The notes: a model not told the origin generated them from the sequence alone. Shown: positions 14,646-23,162, numbered from the stretch's first letter. The stretch is 23,363 nucleotides of DNA from an uncultured Candidatus Saccharibacteria bacterium (GCA_903891235.1 CAITDW010000005.1:1-23363); one strand, 5' to 3'. Translations and numbers: made by a program.

Positions 14646-16436
14646 TTATTCCTCGAACCTAGCTGCAACTCTGTTTATTTCACTAACTGTAGTCAGCCCA
14701 CTTAATACTTTTAGAAATCCATCTTCGCGCATATCAATCATACCTTCAGATTTAGCGACTTTTTCAATTTCTAAACTAGTTGACCTCTTAAGGATTAAAT
14801 CTTGGATCTTACTGGTAACACTAAATACTTCATAAATGCCCATTCTACCCTTGAATCCTCCAGGAGAAGCAGCTCGATTAATCCCCCGTCTTAAAGTATA
14901 TGCTTTAGAGCCCCTTAGTGGCAAGCCCCTAAAACCTAAATCCTGACCGACTTTTTCTACATCAGAAGCTTTATCGGGTAAAAGATGACCTAAAGTTTGA
15001 TTAATCATATCAACTTCTATTTTGTCTGCCTTATAAGTTTCACTTTTTTCATCATTAGTTCGGACTAATCTCTGCCCAATAACTGTTCTCACAGTACTGG
15101 CTATCAGGAAAGGTTCTATGCCCATATCAAGTAAACGAGGCAGAATACCAGCGGCTGAGTTTGTGTGCAAAGTACTAAAAACTAAGTGGCCAGTCAATGC
15201 GGCCTGAATAGCAAGTTCAGCCGTTTCTTTATCTCTAATCTCTCCAACCATTATAATGTTTGGATCTTGACGCAAAATTGATCTTAAACCACTCGCAAAA
15301 GTTAATCCAACACCTGGATTAATTTGAATCTGATTTACGCCTTCCATTTTGTATTCAACCGGATCTTCAAGAGTTACAATATTAACAGTATCGTTCTTAA
15401 TTTCATTCATTAGCGCATATAGTGTTGTTGATTTTCCTGATCCAGTAGGTCCTGATGTTAACACCATGCCACTAGTTTGTTTTATACCCGACCGAATTGC
15501 TCTTAAGCTTCTACCAACATATCCTAAATCCTCAATGTCTAGGCTAGTTCCTGATCTATCAAGCAAACGAATAACAATTTGTTCACCCCATATAGTTGGG
15601 GATATCGCTACACGTAGATCAATATCTCTTCTGCCTGAATTTATAGAAAATTGACCGTCCTGAGGAATTCGGTGTTCATCAATTTTTAGGTTAGATAAAA
15701 TCTTAATTCTTGAAACTAACGGTGGTTCAGCAATTTTTGGTAATTTTGTGACTTCTCTTAAAATACCATCAACTCGGCACCTTACCCTAATAAATCCACG
15801 GAAAGGTTCTATATGAACATCAGAAGCCTTATTTCTTACAGCGAACAACAAAATTGCTGTAATAATCTTACTGATTGGAGAATCCTGTGAAACATTCTTA
15901 ACATCATTGGTATCTAGATTCAGTTCTGAGTTAGAATTAAACTGAGATTCTTCCTCTGCTCCCTCGAAATCTCCCATTAATGACTTATTAATTTGAGCTT
16001 CGTATTGTTTTAAGATATTTCTAATTCCAGGCTCACTGGCAAGATAGACTTTTATTGGACGACCAATTCTACTTGAAAGAAAATCAACTGCTTGAATGTT
16101 ATCTGCGTCAAGCATCGCTACAGCTAATCTATTACCTACTTCTCCTAGTGGCACTGCCATATATCTTTCAGCTAGTTCCTTATTTAGCAAGTCAAGAGTA
16201 CGTGAACTAATTGATGCTGTGCTTAAATTCACATATGGAATTTCATTAACCTTAGCTATTATTTCCGTTAGTTGCTCTTCTGTTAATTGATTCTTACTAA
16301 CTAAATAGCTGAGCAGTGGTGATCCCTCTTGACTAGCCTTAGCTTTTAAATCATTAAACTTGGCTGCTGGAATAAGATTACTTTTAACAATTAAATTTTC
16401 TACCTTTTGTTCAGCCTCACCAGATAAAACACTCAT
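14646..16436 (-). CDS. pilB: Pilus extension ATPase PilB
   Basis: 596 aa. The N-terminal T2SSE_N/MshEN-like domain (about 1-150, with LLSYLVSKNQLTEEQ and IPYVNLSTASIS) is followed by the ATPase core. Walker A GPTGSGKST is at 329-337, the Asp box TLEDPVEYK at 355-363, the Walker B IIMVGEIRD at 394-402 and the His box STLHTNSA at 421-428. The motor powers pilus assembly with PilC and PilM. Oddly, the tetracysteine zinc motif that most PilB/GspE proteins have after QRLVR is absent: the segments read QRLVRTNDEKSETYK and RRGINRAASPGGFKGRMGIYEV with no Cys. It follows the small membrane protein by 7 nt. Confidence 0.95.
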   Translation of the reverse strand: MSVLSGEAEQKVENLIVKSNLIPAAKFNDLKAKASQEGSPLLSYLVSKNQLTEEQLTEIIAKVNEIPYVNLSTASISSRTLDLLNKELAERYMAVPLGEVGNRLAVAMLDADNIQAVDFLSSRIGRPIKVYLASEPGIRNILKQYEAQINKSLMGDFEGAEEESQFNSNSELNLDTNDVKNVSQDSPISKIITAILLFAVRNKASDVHIEPFRGFIRVRCRVDGILREVTKLPKIAEPPLVSRIKILSNLKIDEHRIPQDGQFSINSGRRDIDLRVAISPTIWGEQIVIRLLDRSGTSLDIEDLGYVGRSLRAIRSGIKQTSGMVLTSGPTGSGKSTTLYALMNEIKNDTVNIVTLEDPVEYKMEGVNQIQINPGVGLTFASGLRSILRQDPNIIMVGEIRDKETAELAIQAALTGHLVFSTLHTNSAAGILPRLLDMGIEPFLIASTVRTVIGQRLVRTNDEKSETYKADKIEVDMINQTLGHLLPDKASDVEKVGQDLGFRGLPLRGSKAYTLRRGINRAASPGGFKGRMGIYEVFSVTSKIQDLILKRSTSLEIEKVAKSEGMIDMREDGFLKVLSGLTTVSEINRVAARFEE

Positions 16437-16443
16437 TTTAGAC

Positions 16444-16776
16444 CTATTGAGGAGTTATTCCAGCTGAAGTTTGGTTGGAGCCTGAGCTGCTAGAGGATGA
16501 TTTATTAGAACTTGTATTAGATGAGCCTGATTGCTGAGGATTTGAACTAGTACAAGTACCAGTACCAATACAAATTGTTACCGTTGGATCAACTGAATTA
16601 GAATCTATATAATTTTTTACATAAGTAGTATTAAAATTTGTTGAAATATTTGGTACAACTTCAACTTTTTGATGCCTGTCTGTTGGTGTAACAAAAACCT
16701 TAGATGATATCACTAATGATAGAATTACACTGATAATTCCAATCACTCCGATTGATAAAAAATCTTTGCTTTTCAT
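16444..16776 (-). CDS. Small single-span membrane protein of the pilus operon (function unknown)
   Basis: 110 aa. One membrane helix (6-25) is followed by an extracytoplasmic segment with TPTDRHQKVEVVPNISTNFNTT and a predicted short folded stretch (YVKNYIDSNSVDPTVTI). A Ser/Asn/Gly-rich low-complexity tail (about 75-110) contains one near Cys pair (TICIGTGTCT). It occupies the place of PilP, between PilO and PilB, but shows no PilP domain and no lipobox. It may be an alignment-complex partner of PilN/PilO. The ATG overlaps the pilO stop (ATGA, 16773-16776). Confidence 0.7.
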   Translation of the reverse strand: MKSKDFLSIGVIGIISVILSLVISSKVFVTPTDRHQKVEVVPNISTNFNTTYVKNYIDSNSVDPTVTICIGTGTCTSSNPQQSGSSNTSSNKSSSSSSGSNQTSAGITPQ

Positions 16777-17501
16777 TTGACATCCTCACTTCCAATTTGA
16801 AATACATATTCATGCCTATAAAAAACATTTCCTGTAAAAGTAAAATTACCAGGACTGTTTGAATCACTAGCTGCCGTGAAAGTCATTTGATTAATTTGAA
16901 TAGGAATAATTGATGTATTTAGAAGTTTAAAGATTGAGTTTACATTAGCAATTTGAGTAGCAAATTTACCATTAATTACAATTGTTTGGTTAGTTGGACT
17001 ATGAGGCTGAATCGTTGTAGTCATACTTGAACCTGCAGGCATTGAGGTTTGACTTGCGACAGGAGCCGTAACTGGACCATTGCTAGCTGAAATAGTAAGA
17101 AAATCTGATCCTTGCGAGAATAAACTATTTAAATTTACTATGTTTAGAGTCCAAATATTGGGATCACCCGTACTAGGTAAAGCATCTAGTAATATTTTTG
17201 AGTTATTACCGTCTTTTGCTCCTGTTCCACTGGGGTTACCGCCAATTAAATTTAAGGGTTGATTAACGAAGGCACTATAAGATGTTTTTAAACTAGAGAT
17301 TGCAGTTAAATCACTGTCTAAATTATCTAGTGCTTTTTGCTTGGCAGTAATCACTCTATTTTGGTATGCACTTTGACTGATTAAATTTCTTGCTGCAAAA
17401 ATTACAAATACTACTATGAATACTGAAACAGCTACCAAAATAAAAATTAAATTATTAGTGCTGCTTAATTGTTGTCTTTTGCCGATTATATTTTTATCCA
17501 T
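16773..17501 (-). CDS. pilO: PilO-like alignment protein
   Basis: 242 aa from ATG 17501 (GAG 8 nt upstream; an in-frame TTG at 17543 inside pilN is rejected). The layout is a short cytoplasmic tail, one membrane helix (about 18-37), a coiled-coil (about 38-75, ending LDSDLTAISSLKTSYSAF) and a periplasmic-type alpha/beta domain with IVINGKFATQIANVNSIFKLLNTSIIPIQINQMTF, which is the PilO ferredoxin-like core. It pairs with PilN. Assignment is by architecture, operon position and this core; primary sequence is divergent. Confidence 0.75.
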   Translation of the reverse strand: MDKNIIGKRQQLSSTNNLIFILVAVSVFIVVFVIFAARNLISQSAYQNRVITAKQKALDNLDSDLTAISSLKTSYSAFVNQPLNLIGGNPSGTGAKDGNNSKILLDALPSTGDPNIWTLNIVNLNSLFSQGSDFLTISASNGPVTAPVASQTSMPAGSSMTTTIQPHSPTNQTIVINGKFATQIANVNSIFKLLNTSIIPIQINQMTFTAASDSNSPGNFTFTGNVFYRHEYVFQIGSEDVK

Positions 17502-17514
17502 AATTTTTACTCTT

Positions 17515-18216
17515 TTATTGTGTGAATATCTTAGGTTGATCAATGGTCGATGGGGTTACGTTTTGGTTAGGAACATTAATAACGGGATTTACATCCTTCT
17601 TAAATAAACTAGGAGATATTATGGCTGTAACGCTATAAGCTATTTTATTAGAAGAAGTCGAGTTTTTAGTGGTGTCGACTGATACGTTCGAAGTCAGCCC
17701 AGTCATTATTACTCCTTGGAGTAAATTTATTTCACTACCAGTTGAAGATTTAAGATGATAAGTTGCTCTTTGTAGTTGCTGATTGAAAATATTTCCGTCC
17801 AATAGAGTGTCAGCCTTACCACCGAAAGACAAGGCTCCAGTCTGATAATTTATTGTAACGTTATCGATTGTTATACCTTTGGCTATTACCTGGTTTAAAT
17901 AATCGAAAATTACAGGCGCATTAATTCGATTAGAATAAAGACTGGGTAGTCCATCAGTGTTTAATAGTCTTTCCTGTATTGAAATTATTTTATTAACATC
18001 ACTGTTTGAGCTAATTTGATTACTCTCTGTAACTATTTTCTGACTTATGCTGGCTAAGTGATTTTTTTGAGTTACATCAACTAAAATATACAAAATTATA
18101 AAAACTGTAATTGCAGCTGCGCTAGTTATAATAGTAATAAATAGAACTATTCTTTGAAGTCGTTTAGCTTTAATAAATTCTATTTTTACATCTGGTAACA
18201 GATTGAGTTGAATCAT
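17515..18216 (-). CDS. pilN: PilN-like alignment protein
   Basis: 233 aa. It begins MIQLNLLPD: the NLLP motif at 5-8 is the cytoplasmic peptide that docks into PilM. A basic stretch and one membrane helix (about 22-46) follow, then a coiled-coil and an alpha/beta domain with FDYLNQVIAKGITIDNVTINYQTGALSFGGKADTL, as in PilN. A Thr/Asn/Pro-rich tail ends the protein. It abuts pilM exactly (stop then ATG) and precedes pilO. Confidence 0.85.
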   Translation of the reverse strand: MIQLNLLPDVKIEFIKAKRLQRIVLFITIITSAAAITVFIILYILVDVTQKNHLASISQKIVTESNQISSNSDVNKIISIQERLLNTDGLPSLYSNRINAPVIFDYLNQVIAKGITIDNVTINYQTGALSFGGKADTLLDGNIFNQQLQRATYHLKSSTGSEINLLQGVIMTGLTSNVSVDTTKNSTSSNKIAYSVTAIISPSLFKKDVNPVINVPNQNVTPSTIDQPKIFTQ

Positions 18217-19254
18217 TTACTCATTCCTCCCAGCTAAACCAACAGCAACACTAAATTGTGAAGCTACGGATTGTAGTTCGGATTCCCTAGATGCAGGAAA
18301 AGTCACATTATGCCATGCATTACCAAGCTCAATATTAATCCCAAACTTATTAGCTAGAGATAATGCAAAATTGGGAATTACAGATGCCTCTCCAGCAACT
18401 ATTATTTTCTCAACTTTTTTTCCAACATACCTTGACTCAAAGAATTTAATAGATTTTTCAAGTTCTACATTTAAAATATCAATTGTGCTTTGGATTGCTT
18501 TACTTAGTTGACCATCTAGTTTAGTCTGATCTAAGCCAAATTTATATACAAATTGCTTAGCCTGATTATCATCAATATTAAGATTTTGTGAAGCAGATCT
18601 TACTATTGCCTGAGAACCGACTGCAATAGATCTAATTAATCTAGGCAAATCATCCATCATAACAACTAAATCAGTAGATGTATGGCCAATATCAAGTACC
18701 ATTGTAGGTGTAGATGTTTTTGGACTAATGAGTGCTCTTACCATTGCCATATTTTCAGGCTCAAAGGCAATCACATTTAAGCCTACAGCTTCTAAACTAT
18801 CTAATCTATTTTCGATATATTTATTACTAACGCTACTAAGTAGTATTTCAATTTTTGCTGGGTCTTTTGGTGAATCACCAATTAATGCCCAGTCAATCTT
18901 AGACTCATCTACTGGTGTAGGAATTAGGGAATCTGCCTGGAACAATATTGTTCTAGATAATTCACTATTAGACACTCGGTCAATATCTACAACTGTTGAG
19001 AATAGCCTATTTGAAGGTATGCCAACAACTACATTTCTAGTCGTCAATTTAGCTTGAGAACATAAATCTAGAACTGCCTGTGCAATTGCCTGTTGGTCAA
19101 CTTGAGAATCACTTAGTGCTATTTTAGAATCAATTGGAATATAAGCATATTTAGATAGAGTCTTTGGATAACTGCCCTGTAATTGGACCAATCTAATGGC
19201 TCTAGTGCCGATGTCTAGTCCGAAAAAATCTGAAATCCCACTCAGTATGCTCAT
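18217..19254 (-). CDS. pilM: Pilus assembly actin-like ATPase PilM
   Basis: 345 aa from ATG 19254. It is a cytoplasmic FtsA/actin-fold protein that binds the PilN N-terminus. It shows FGLDIGTRAIRLVQL (phosphate-1, 11-25), VLDIGHTSTDLVVM (phosphate-2, 186-199) and IIVAGEASVIPN (adenosine motif, 284-295). No Shine-Dalgarno sequence is present: an extended -10 box ends 8 nt before the ATG, so the transcript should be leaderless or nearly so. It is the first gene of the assembly operon. An in-frame TTG two codons upstream would lie before the predicted transcription start. Confidence 0.93.
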   Translation of the reverse strand: MSILSGISDFFGLDIGTRAIRLVQLQGSYPKTLSKYAYIPIDSKIALSDSQVDQQAIAQAVLDLCSQAKLTTRNVVVGIPSNRLFSTVVDIDRVSNSELSRTILFQADSLIPTPVDESKIDWALIGDSPKDPAKIEILLSSVSNKYIENRLDSLEAVGLNVIAFEPENMAMVRALISPKTSTPTMVLDIGHTSTDLVVMMDDLPRLIRSIAVGSQAIVRSASQNLNIDDNQAKQFVYKFGLDQTKLDGQLSKAIQSTIDILNVELEKSIKFFESRYVGKKVEKIIVAGEASVIPNFALSLANKFGINIELGNAWHNVTFPASRESELQSVASQFSVAVGLAGRNE

Positions 19255-19262
19255 ATACAAAA

Positions 19263-19271
19263 ATTATAGCA
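19263..19271 (-). promoter_or_regulatory. Leaderless promoter of the pilM operon (extended -10)
   Basis: TG-C-TATAAT on the minus strand (hexamer 19268-19263), 8 nt before ATG 19254. It shares TATGCTATAAT followed by a T-run with the minor pilin promoter at 10147-10155. There is no -35 of note. Confidence 0.6.
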
Positions 19272-19292
19272 TAAAAACTTTAATGCTATAAT
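19263..19292. terminator. Inverted repeat: terminator of the surface-protein operon overlapping the pilM promoter
   Basis: ATTATAGCAT (19263-19272) and ATGCTATAAT (19283-19292) are perfect 10-bp arms around a 10-nt loop. On the minus strand the second arm is followed by TTTTG, and the first is preceded by eight As. The downstream arm is itself the pilM -10 region. Confidence 0.5.
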
Positions 19293-19297
19293 TTTTT

Positions 19298-19672
19298 TTA
19301 AAGTACAGGGGGTAAATCTTTAATGGCTTCGAATTGTCCAGTATTAGCCTGGCTTGGAGCTAGCCAATCCTCTGGGCCATAATTGAAGACTTCTGCAGGA
19401 GATGGAGCGATGGTTCCGTTGCCATTCGTATAGTCTCCACCAGTTCTTTGTAGGTAGACTGAATTAGCTATAAATGAACCATTGACTATTAAGTGGTTAT
19501 TGTAACAAGCTTGTGCACCAGTGCCTGAGTTAGGATAGCTACCGGAATTTGCGATACTTGTGTAAGCTGTAGTAGCAAAATCTTGTTCGACATAACTACA
19601 GTCATAGATAGATCCTTTAGCAATATAGGTACCATCTAGTTGAGTTACGTCAGGGCTTATATATATTGCCAC
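19298..19672 (-). CDS. C-terminal part of the frameshifted surface protein
   Basis: An open frame of about 124 codons that continues the preceding large protein in another frame: NIYISPDVTQLDGTYIAKGSIYDC, then CYNNHLIVNGSFIANSVYLQRT and a closing region with EVFNYGPEDWL and DLPPVL. The repetitive LDG-YIA / VNG-FIA strands suggest a beta-helix-like end domain. The only start available is a GTG without ribosome site, so it is unlikely to be made alone. Its last portion is nearly identical to the end of the partial paralogue at 23189, which confirms that this frame is genuine coding sequence. Confidence 0.7.
   Translation of the reverse strand: MAIYISPDVTQLDGTYIAKGSIYDCSYVEQDFATTAYTSIANSGSYPNSGTGAQACYNNHLIVNGSFIANSVYLQRTGGDYTNGNGTIAPSPAEVFNYGPEDWLAPSQANTGQFEAIKDLPPVL
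19354..19472 (-). repeat. 119-bp perfect direct repeat, copy 1
   Basis: Identical to 23245-23363, offset 3891 bp. It codes for the C-terminal IANSVYLQRT...GPEDWLAP part of the surface protein. The match is cut off only by the window end, so the true repeat may be longer. Confidence 0.95.
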
Positions 19673-22199
19673 TTACTATGAGTTTTAGGTTTGGTATATC
19701 GGAGATTGATTTCCAGTCTTTAGTGTTATAAGTTATATTGCCTGTTATTGATAGATTGCCGTTAACATAAAGTGTAATTTGTTGGCCGTTAGTTATTGTG
19801 TTGGCACCGAGGGAGAATGGAGTAGTAGCTGTAGAATTAGCAAAATATGTACCTTTGAGGCTACTAGAAATTGTATAGTCGGATCCTGGTGTTTGATTTA
19901 GTTTGCCATTATTAATTGTTGGTGTTATTAAATCAACGCTCGAGCACGGTATTGAGCCAAGCATATTACCAAGGAAGCTTAGTTCATTATTACCGAAAGA
20001 AGCAGAGTCACTTTGTGCACTGTTGCCATAGTTAGACCCATATCTATTACTCTGAAAGCCACTAATTTGACCAAGAGCGACTGCCGCTAATGATGAGGCT
20101 GAACCATTAAAATTATTATAGGAGATACTATATTTTGTACCACTAGCATAAATACCATATTTATTTACAGCCAGATGCTGGCTGTCAATAAAGCCAACTA
20201 CATTAGCACTACCTATTAAAATATTCGTAGCACTGAAGTACTTAATGTTACCTCCTATCATAAAACTATTAAATTGGGCGCCGCCTTGAGCGGTTAGACT
20301 TACTCCAGTTTGTAAGATAGTTCCGGTCGAATAGTTTATATTCTGCGGAGAAGTTGCATAGCCTAGTATGCTGTCTCCATTGGCATCAGGGTTATTATCT
20401 GTGCAGTTTTCACCAGTTGCATTAGCCCATTTACTTCCACTTACAATATCTCCGCCACTAACCTGGAAGTATGGTTTTTGAAAAGAATTCAGATTAAAAT
20501 TACAATATACTGGAGATGAAAGTGCATCTAAGCCTGCGCCACCCGATACCTTAACTTGGAAGGTATAGGCTCCAGCATCTATGGGTGAAGATCCGGTTAT
20601 GTGTAGATATATGTGTGATACATTATCATTAGTCTGGGCGCCAATATTTGGATTTATATTAGCTGGATCGGAAGAAACTGTAATCGTTGGACTCTGAAGC
20701 TTGCCTGCATAATTGATATCTATACTATAGTCAAAATTACTCCCAATATTAAAGCTTTGTGTCGAACAGATTCCAGAAACAGGGTTATTCCATGGGTGTT
20801 TTACGATAGGTGGAGTATATGAATAGACGAAATTATAGGCATTACTAGAAATTGTTGGAGTACCAACGGGACAACCTCCTGCTCCTGTGAAGGTAGCACC
20901 AAGTGATTGCTGCCATTCATAAGCATTGCCGGAAGTGCAAGTATAATGGACATCGGTAGTAGGATCTGCTCCATCTCCGGGATATTTATAATCCGTGTAT
21001 GGTCCCACAAAGTTTTGATCAACATTATTATCACAAAAATGACCTGGACTATTATTGCTATATAGTCTGACATAAAAATATGCATTTTTTGCAATCGGAC
21101 TAGCAGACGAATAATATCCACTAGCATTGGTGAGTGTGCAAGTTCCGTTTAAGTCTATTTTATATCCAGATAAATTATAATATTTAGTTGCAGAATATGA
21201 AGTCCCGTCATTTACATAGTAGCCTACATGACCAGAGACTTTTTCGGCACAAGGTCCATAGGTAATATTTTGAACAGCGTCGGATCTCCAACCTAAACTA
21301 CCATCAGACTGGTAATCGTGTGCAACTAATTTGATCGCATATGTTTGAGTTTGATCCAAGGATGCCATACTAAACTTAGAATTATAGCCCAAACTACTTG
21401 TTTGAATCACTCCATTAATATACAAACTGACTGGCAAGGCTCCACCCGAAAAAGAAGCTGCTAAATCTGCATCATATCCATAAATACTCTCAATATCCTT
21501 GTTAGTACAGCTTGCTGATCCTGATATGGTTGGTGCGTTATCATCATGGATTATGATAGGGGGTGGTATTGGATTATGGTAAGTAAGGACAATATGAGCA
21601 GTTGTTCCATTGGACGGACTTATATTAGTGGTATCCCAATAGCCTCCAGCTACTCCCTCGACTGGTGTTCCAGTTGGTTGAATATTGAATGATTGCTTTT
21701 TACCAAAGGTAAGTTCACCACAAATCAGAGCCCATGAGTTAGTATTTTTACACCATCCATAAAATCCATCATTACAAGAAGTATAGCCGTGACCAAGAAC
21801 AGTTTGAGAATTCCAATAATCACAGCCAAAACCATCAACACTAAAACTAGCACTATAATAATGGTTGCCTGTCGTATTCCAACCATCTGGCATTTGGGCT
21901 ATACCAGGCGATCCAGTTATATCACTAACACTAACTCTAAGGCCTGCTCTATTATAGATTTGATGAACACCACCACTAGCATCCTGATATTGTAGATTAA
22001 TGACAACTCCAGCTAAATCATTACCAGAACCAGAAGCTATACCACCGCAAGTATTAGTATCACCAGGAAGACCATTATTGAGTGCATATGCATTAACCTT
22101 GGGATTATGAATTATTGTTACTAGTACAAAAGTTCCTAGTACTAAAGCGAAAAGTGCAATAAGCTTATTTAGTTTTAATGTTTTTAGTCTCAATGTCAT
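19650..22199 (-). CDS. Large secreted/surface protein, N-terminal part, ends at frameshift
   Basis: 849 aa. The signal or anchor helix at about 13-30 is followed by the signal peptidase-like site NAYA (36-39). The extracellular part is Ser/Asn/Gly/Tyr-rich with many Cys. It includes an Ig/fibronectin-like region with DNAPTISGSASC and PVSLYINGVIQT, another with SIDINYAGKLQSPTITVSSD and GAYTFQVKVSGG, then a QKPYFQVSGGDIVSGS element and a strand-rich end. The frame stops at TGA 19650 after SGNIYKP, directly behind an ATATATATA tract. Adding one AT unit gives SGNIYISPD and joins the next frame to form a protein of about 967 aa. The start overlaps the foldase stop (TAATG at 22199). No recognised family; adhesin or surface-layer role is inferred. 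Confidence 0.75.
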   Translation of the reverse strand: MTLRLKTLKLNKLIALFALVLGTFVLVTIIHNPKVNAYALNNGLPGDTNTCGGIASGSGNDLAGVVINLQYQDASGGVHQIYNRAGLRVSVSDITGSPGIAQMPDGWNTTGNHYYSASFSVDGFGCDYWNSQTVLGHGYTSCNDGFYGWCKNTNSWALICGELTFGKKQSFNIQPTGTPVEGVAGGYWDTTNISPSNGTTAHIVLTYHNPIPPPIIIHDDNAPTISGSASCTNKDIESIYGYDADLAASFSGGALPVSLYINGVIQTSSLGYNSKFSMASLDQTQTYAIKLVAHDYQSDGSLGWRSDAVQNITYGPCAEKVSGHVGYYVNDGTSYSATKYYNLSGYKIDLNGTCTLTNASGYYSSASPIAKNAYFYVRLYSNNSPGHFCDNNVDQNFVGPYTDYKYPGDGADPTTDVHYTCTSGNAYEWQQSLGATFTGAGGCPVGTPTISSNAYNFVYSYTPPIVKHPWNNPVSGICSTQSFNIGSNFDYSIDINYAGKLQSPTITVSSDPANINPNIGAQTNDNVSHIYLHITGSSPIDAGAYTFQVKVSGGAGLDALSSPVYCNFNLNSFQKPYFQVSGGDIVSGSKWANATGENCTDNNPDANGDSILGYATSPQNINYSTGTILQTGVSLTAQGGAQFNSFMIGGNIKYFSATNILIGSANVVGFIDSQHLAVNKYGIYASGTKYSISYNNFNGSASSLAAVALGQISGFQSNRYGSNYGNSAQSDSASFGNNELSFLGNMLGSIPCSSVDLITPTINNGKLNQTPGSDYTISSSLKGTYFANSTATTPFSLGANTITNGQQITLYVNGNLSITGNITYNTKDWKSISDIPNLKLIVSGNIYKP
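19658..19666 (-). repeat. (AT)n tract at the frameshift site
   Basis: TATATATAT; on the coding strand it reads AATATATATAAG. A gain of one dinucleotide or a loss of one nt restores the full-length reading frame. Short alternating tracts of this kind can change length by slippage. Confidence 0.6.
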
Positions 22200-23116
22200 T
22201 ACTTAATACCTACATAATTAGCTTTAAGTTGAAACAACTGCTTAGAATATTTAGAAATAGAATCATTATAAGCCTTTAAATAAATAAAATATACGTAGGT
22301 ATTTTGTAATGAATTTGGGCTAGGCTTGAATGTAGTATTTGTGTAACCTTTTATAAGTGGACTTAACCCTTTAATGTCCTGGTTAGCTATAGTTTTTGCT
22401 ATTGCAGAATAGGCTACCTGTGATTGTAATATAGGGATTTTAGGATTATTAGTGAAATGAACACTTGGATTACCAAATCCAAGTTTTGGATCGGCCTGTA
22501 TTTCGCTAAGAGCTACATCAAGAGATATAGTACCGGCTTTTATCGCATTGTAATAATAGTTTGCCCTGTCTAAGCAATATGTTTTATCAGCAGCCGCTAA
22601 GGTTGGATTTATGCCAGATTTATCTCCACCTAAACCTTCTTCTAAATGACTACCATACCAGAACACAAAAGAATATCCATCTATTTGTGAAGATAATTTA
22701 GTATCAGTTAGTGCAATTACTTCTTTGTATTGACTATTCAGATCAATCCAGTCATTAAGCCCTGCTGCATTAGTATTATTTGCATACAATATATTTAAAG
22801 ATTTTTTTTGAAGATTTAGTCCATTTGCTGAAAAATCAAGACCTGCTAATTTACCAGCTTCTATTGTTTTTAATTCGTTGAAGATTTGTTTATATGTATC
22901 ATCTGTAGTCTGATGCAATGTCTGGTTTGGAAAAATGGTATATTTACGAATATCATTTTTTCTATAAGTCTTGTTATTAATACTAAATATTACTGGATTA
23001 ATTTTATGGTTATATAAATAATAGCTTGAAAATCCTAAGCCCAACAAGATTAATAAAATTATGATAAAATATAGGCCTAATCTACTCTTTTTACTATGCA
23101 TGACAGTTTCTGACAT
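22199..23116 (-). CDS. Membrane-anchored SurA-like foldase (divergent), partner of the surface protein
   Basis: 305 aa. One N-terminal membrane helix (about 12-34), then NPVIFSINNKTYRKNDIRKYTI, which is the opening strand-helix of SurA_N/PrsA-type chaperones. A helical region follows, then NAIKAGTISLDVALSEIQADPKLGFGN and DIKGLSPLIKGYTNTTF, which resemble the spacing of a PpiC domain without its conserved residues. It is probably an extracytoplasmic chaperone and probably not an active isomerase. ATG 23116 has AAGG 7 nt upstream, and its stop overlaps the surface-protein start, so the two are translationally coupled and the chaperone may be dedicated to that client. Assignment is moderate. Confidence 0.5.
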   Translation of the reverse strand: MSETVMHSKKSRLGLYFIIILLILLGLGFSSYYLYNHKINPVIFSINNKTYRKNDIRKYTIFPNQTLHQTTDDTYKQIFNELKTIEAGKLAGLDFSANGLNLQKKSLNILYANNTNAAGLNDWIDLNSQYKEVIALTDTKLSSQIDGYSFVFWYGSHLEEGLGGDKSGINPTLAAADKTYCLDRANYYYNAIKAGTISLDVALSEIQADPKLGFGNPSVHFTNNPKIPILQSQVAYSAIAKTIANQDIKGLSPLIKGYTNTTFKPSPNSLQNTYVYFIYLKAYNDSISKYSKQLFQLKANYVGIK

Positions 23117-23153
23117 TTATATACCTTAAATTATTACTCACTTGATCAATTTA

Positions 23154-23162
23154 ATTTTAGCA
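23154..23162 (-). promoter_or_regulatory. Promoter of the foldase/surface-protein operon (extended -10)
   Basis: TG-C-TAAAAT on the minus strand, again preceded by TA (TATGCTAAAAT), one base different from the pilM and minor pilin elements. The start is expected near 23147, giving a leader of about 31 nt with an AAGG site. Confidence 0.5.

Noticed and set aside
7979..16776. Alternative genetic code with TGA read as glycine (as in Gracilibacteria/SR1)
   Set aside because: TGA acts as the stop in ATGA overlaps at 7979 and 16773, exactly where the next gene starts, and no conserved Gly is coded by TGA.
19298..19672. Separate small gene starting at GTG 19672
   Set aside because: No ribosome site and no signal peptide; its sequence continues the upstream protein, so it is better seen as the out-of-frame C-terminus.
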